Below are positions 63,849 to 64,000 of a stretch of DNA of 64,000 nucleotides, piece by piece. Every line of letters begins with the position of its first letter. Positions within the stretch are counted from its first letter, which is position 1. A program made the translations under genes and the position numbers. Where the stretch lies: NCBI RefSeq assembly GCF_011303755.1, contig NZ_CP049885.1, positions 1,594,001 through 1,658,000 on the forward strand, read 5' to 3'. This DNA is from Acidovorax sp. HDW3 (GTDB lineage Bacteria; Pseudomonadota; Gammaproteobacteria; Burkholderiales; Burkholderiaceae_C). The notes under the pieces are model-generated. The model was not told the DNA's origin, did no database searches, and saw only the letters and a program-made list of their open reading frames with translations.

Positions 63849-64000
63849 ATGTCCCTGCCCCACGCCGTGCTCACTTCGCTTTTGGAAAAATCCACCTCGG
63901 GCTACGACCTGGCGCGGCGTTTTGACAAATCCATAGGCCACTTCTGGCACGCCACGCACCAGCAGATTTACCGCGAGCTCGCGCGCATGGAGGCCGCTGG
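63849..64000 (+). CDS. PadR-family transcriptional regulator, cut by window end
   Basis: The first 50 residues of a PadR-type winged-helix repressor. It starts MSLPHAVLTSLLEKSTSGYD, and ARRFDKSIGHFWHATHQQIY continues the recognition region. No Shine-Dalgarno is visible, and a possible -10 lies about nine bases before the ATG, so the message might be leaderless. It is divergent from the fadH fusion and is the natural candidate to bind the two palindromes. The C-terminal effector domain is outside the window. Confidence 0.9.
   Translation, partial: MSLPHAVLTSLLEKSTSGYDLARRFDKSIGHFWHATHQQIYRELARMEAA

Overview
The window is strongly G+C-rich, densely coded bacterial chromosome. Gene content and order (rimP-nusA-infB-rbfA-truB, yejABEF, a prkA-yeaH-spoVR stress cluster, complete livKHMGF, sstT, gluQ-trmB) and a family of short palindromic repeats with TAGCGCTT/AAGCGCTA arms point to a betaproteobacterium of the Comamonadaceae (Acidovorax-like; genus is inference). 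Three diguanylate cyclase-type proteins, a FlhG/ParA-like ATPase and a small YjfB-type motility protein suggest a motile organism that uses c-di-GMP. No stretch longer than about 300 bases lacks a gene, and no rRNA or CRISPR array was seen. The only complete insertion sequence is one IS481-family element.

Layout. 1-7342 (minus): translation operon rimP-nusA-infB-rbfA-truB followed by typA, which is cut by the window start. 7433-14790 (minus): a yejABEF peptide-importer operon interrupted by an isoprenylcysteine methyltransferase-like gene and, between yejB and yejE, by a complete HEPN/MNT (HepT/MntA) toxin-antitoxin pair. It ends with a thioredoxin-fold gene and a clear terminator. 14862-15662: fabI. 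15771-17822: a lone DUF262/DUF1524 (GmrSD-type) protein with signs of transfer. 17878-22727: spoVR, yeaH, prkA. 22825-25251: ygiQ. 25464-30373: liv branched-chain amino acid ABC operon, then a yigZ homologue and the motility mini-gene. 31276-34609: an overlapping operon of a CHASE2 adenylate cyclase, an SH3 protein and an M48 lipoprotease. 34764-43293: SMR pump, rlmB, sstT, a YbbA-like ATPase divergent from tesA, metC, a SulP transporter, a diguanylate cyclase and the ParA-like ATPase. 43370-47721: OsmC, a FAD oxidoreductase, gluQ, trmB and a second cyclase. 47795-55263: alaS, an aldehyde dehydrogenase, a GGDEF-EAL sensor and tRNA-Gly(CCC). 55429-60639: IS481 element, RluA-type pseudouridine synthase, exonuclease I, lytic transglycosylase and a small orphan. 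60789-64000: a 978-residue fusion of 2,4-dienoyl-CoA reductase with a dienoyl-CoA isomerase, divergent from a PadR-type regulator (cut by the window end), with two operator-like palindromes between them.

The observations most worth following are these. (1) A dispersed repeat sits inside at least five genes without breaking the frame; it encodes one recurring peptide when read forward and another when read backward. (2) One of these copies is the linker of the FadH-isomerase fusion, which joins two consecutive steps of unsaturated fatty acid oxidation. (3) A HepT/MntA module is embedded, with overlapping reading frames, inside a transporter operon. (4) A PadR-type circuit has palindromes overlapping a readable fadH promoter.
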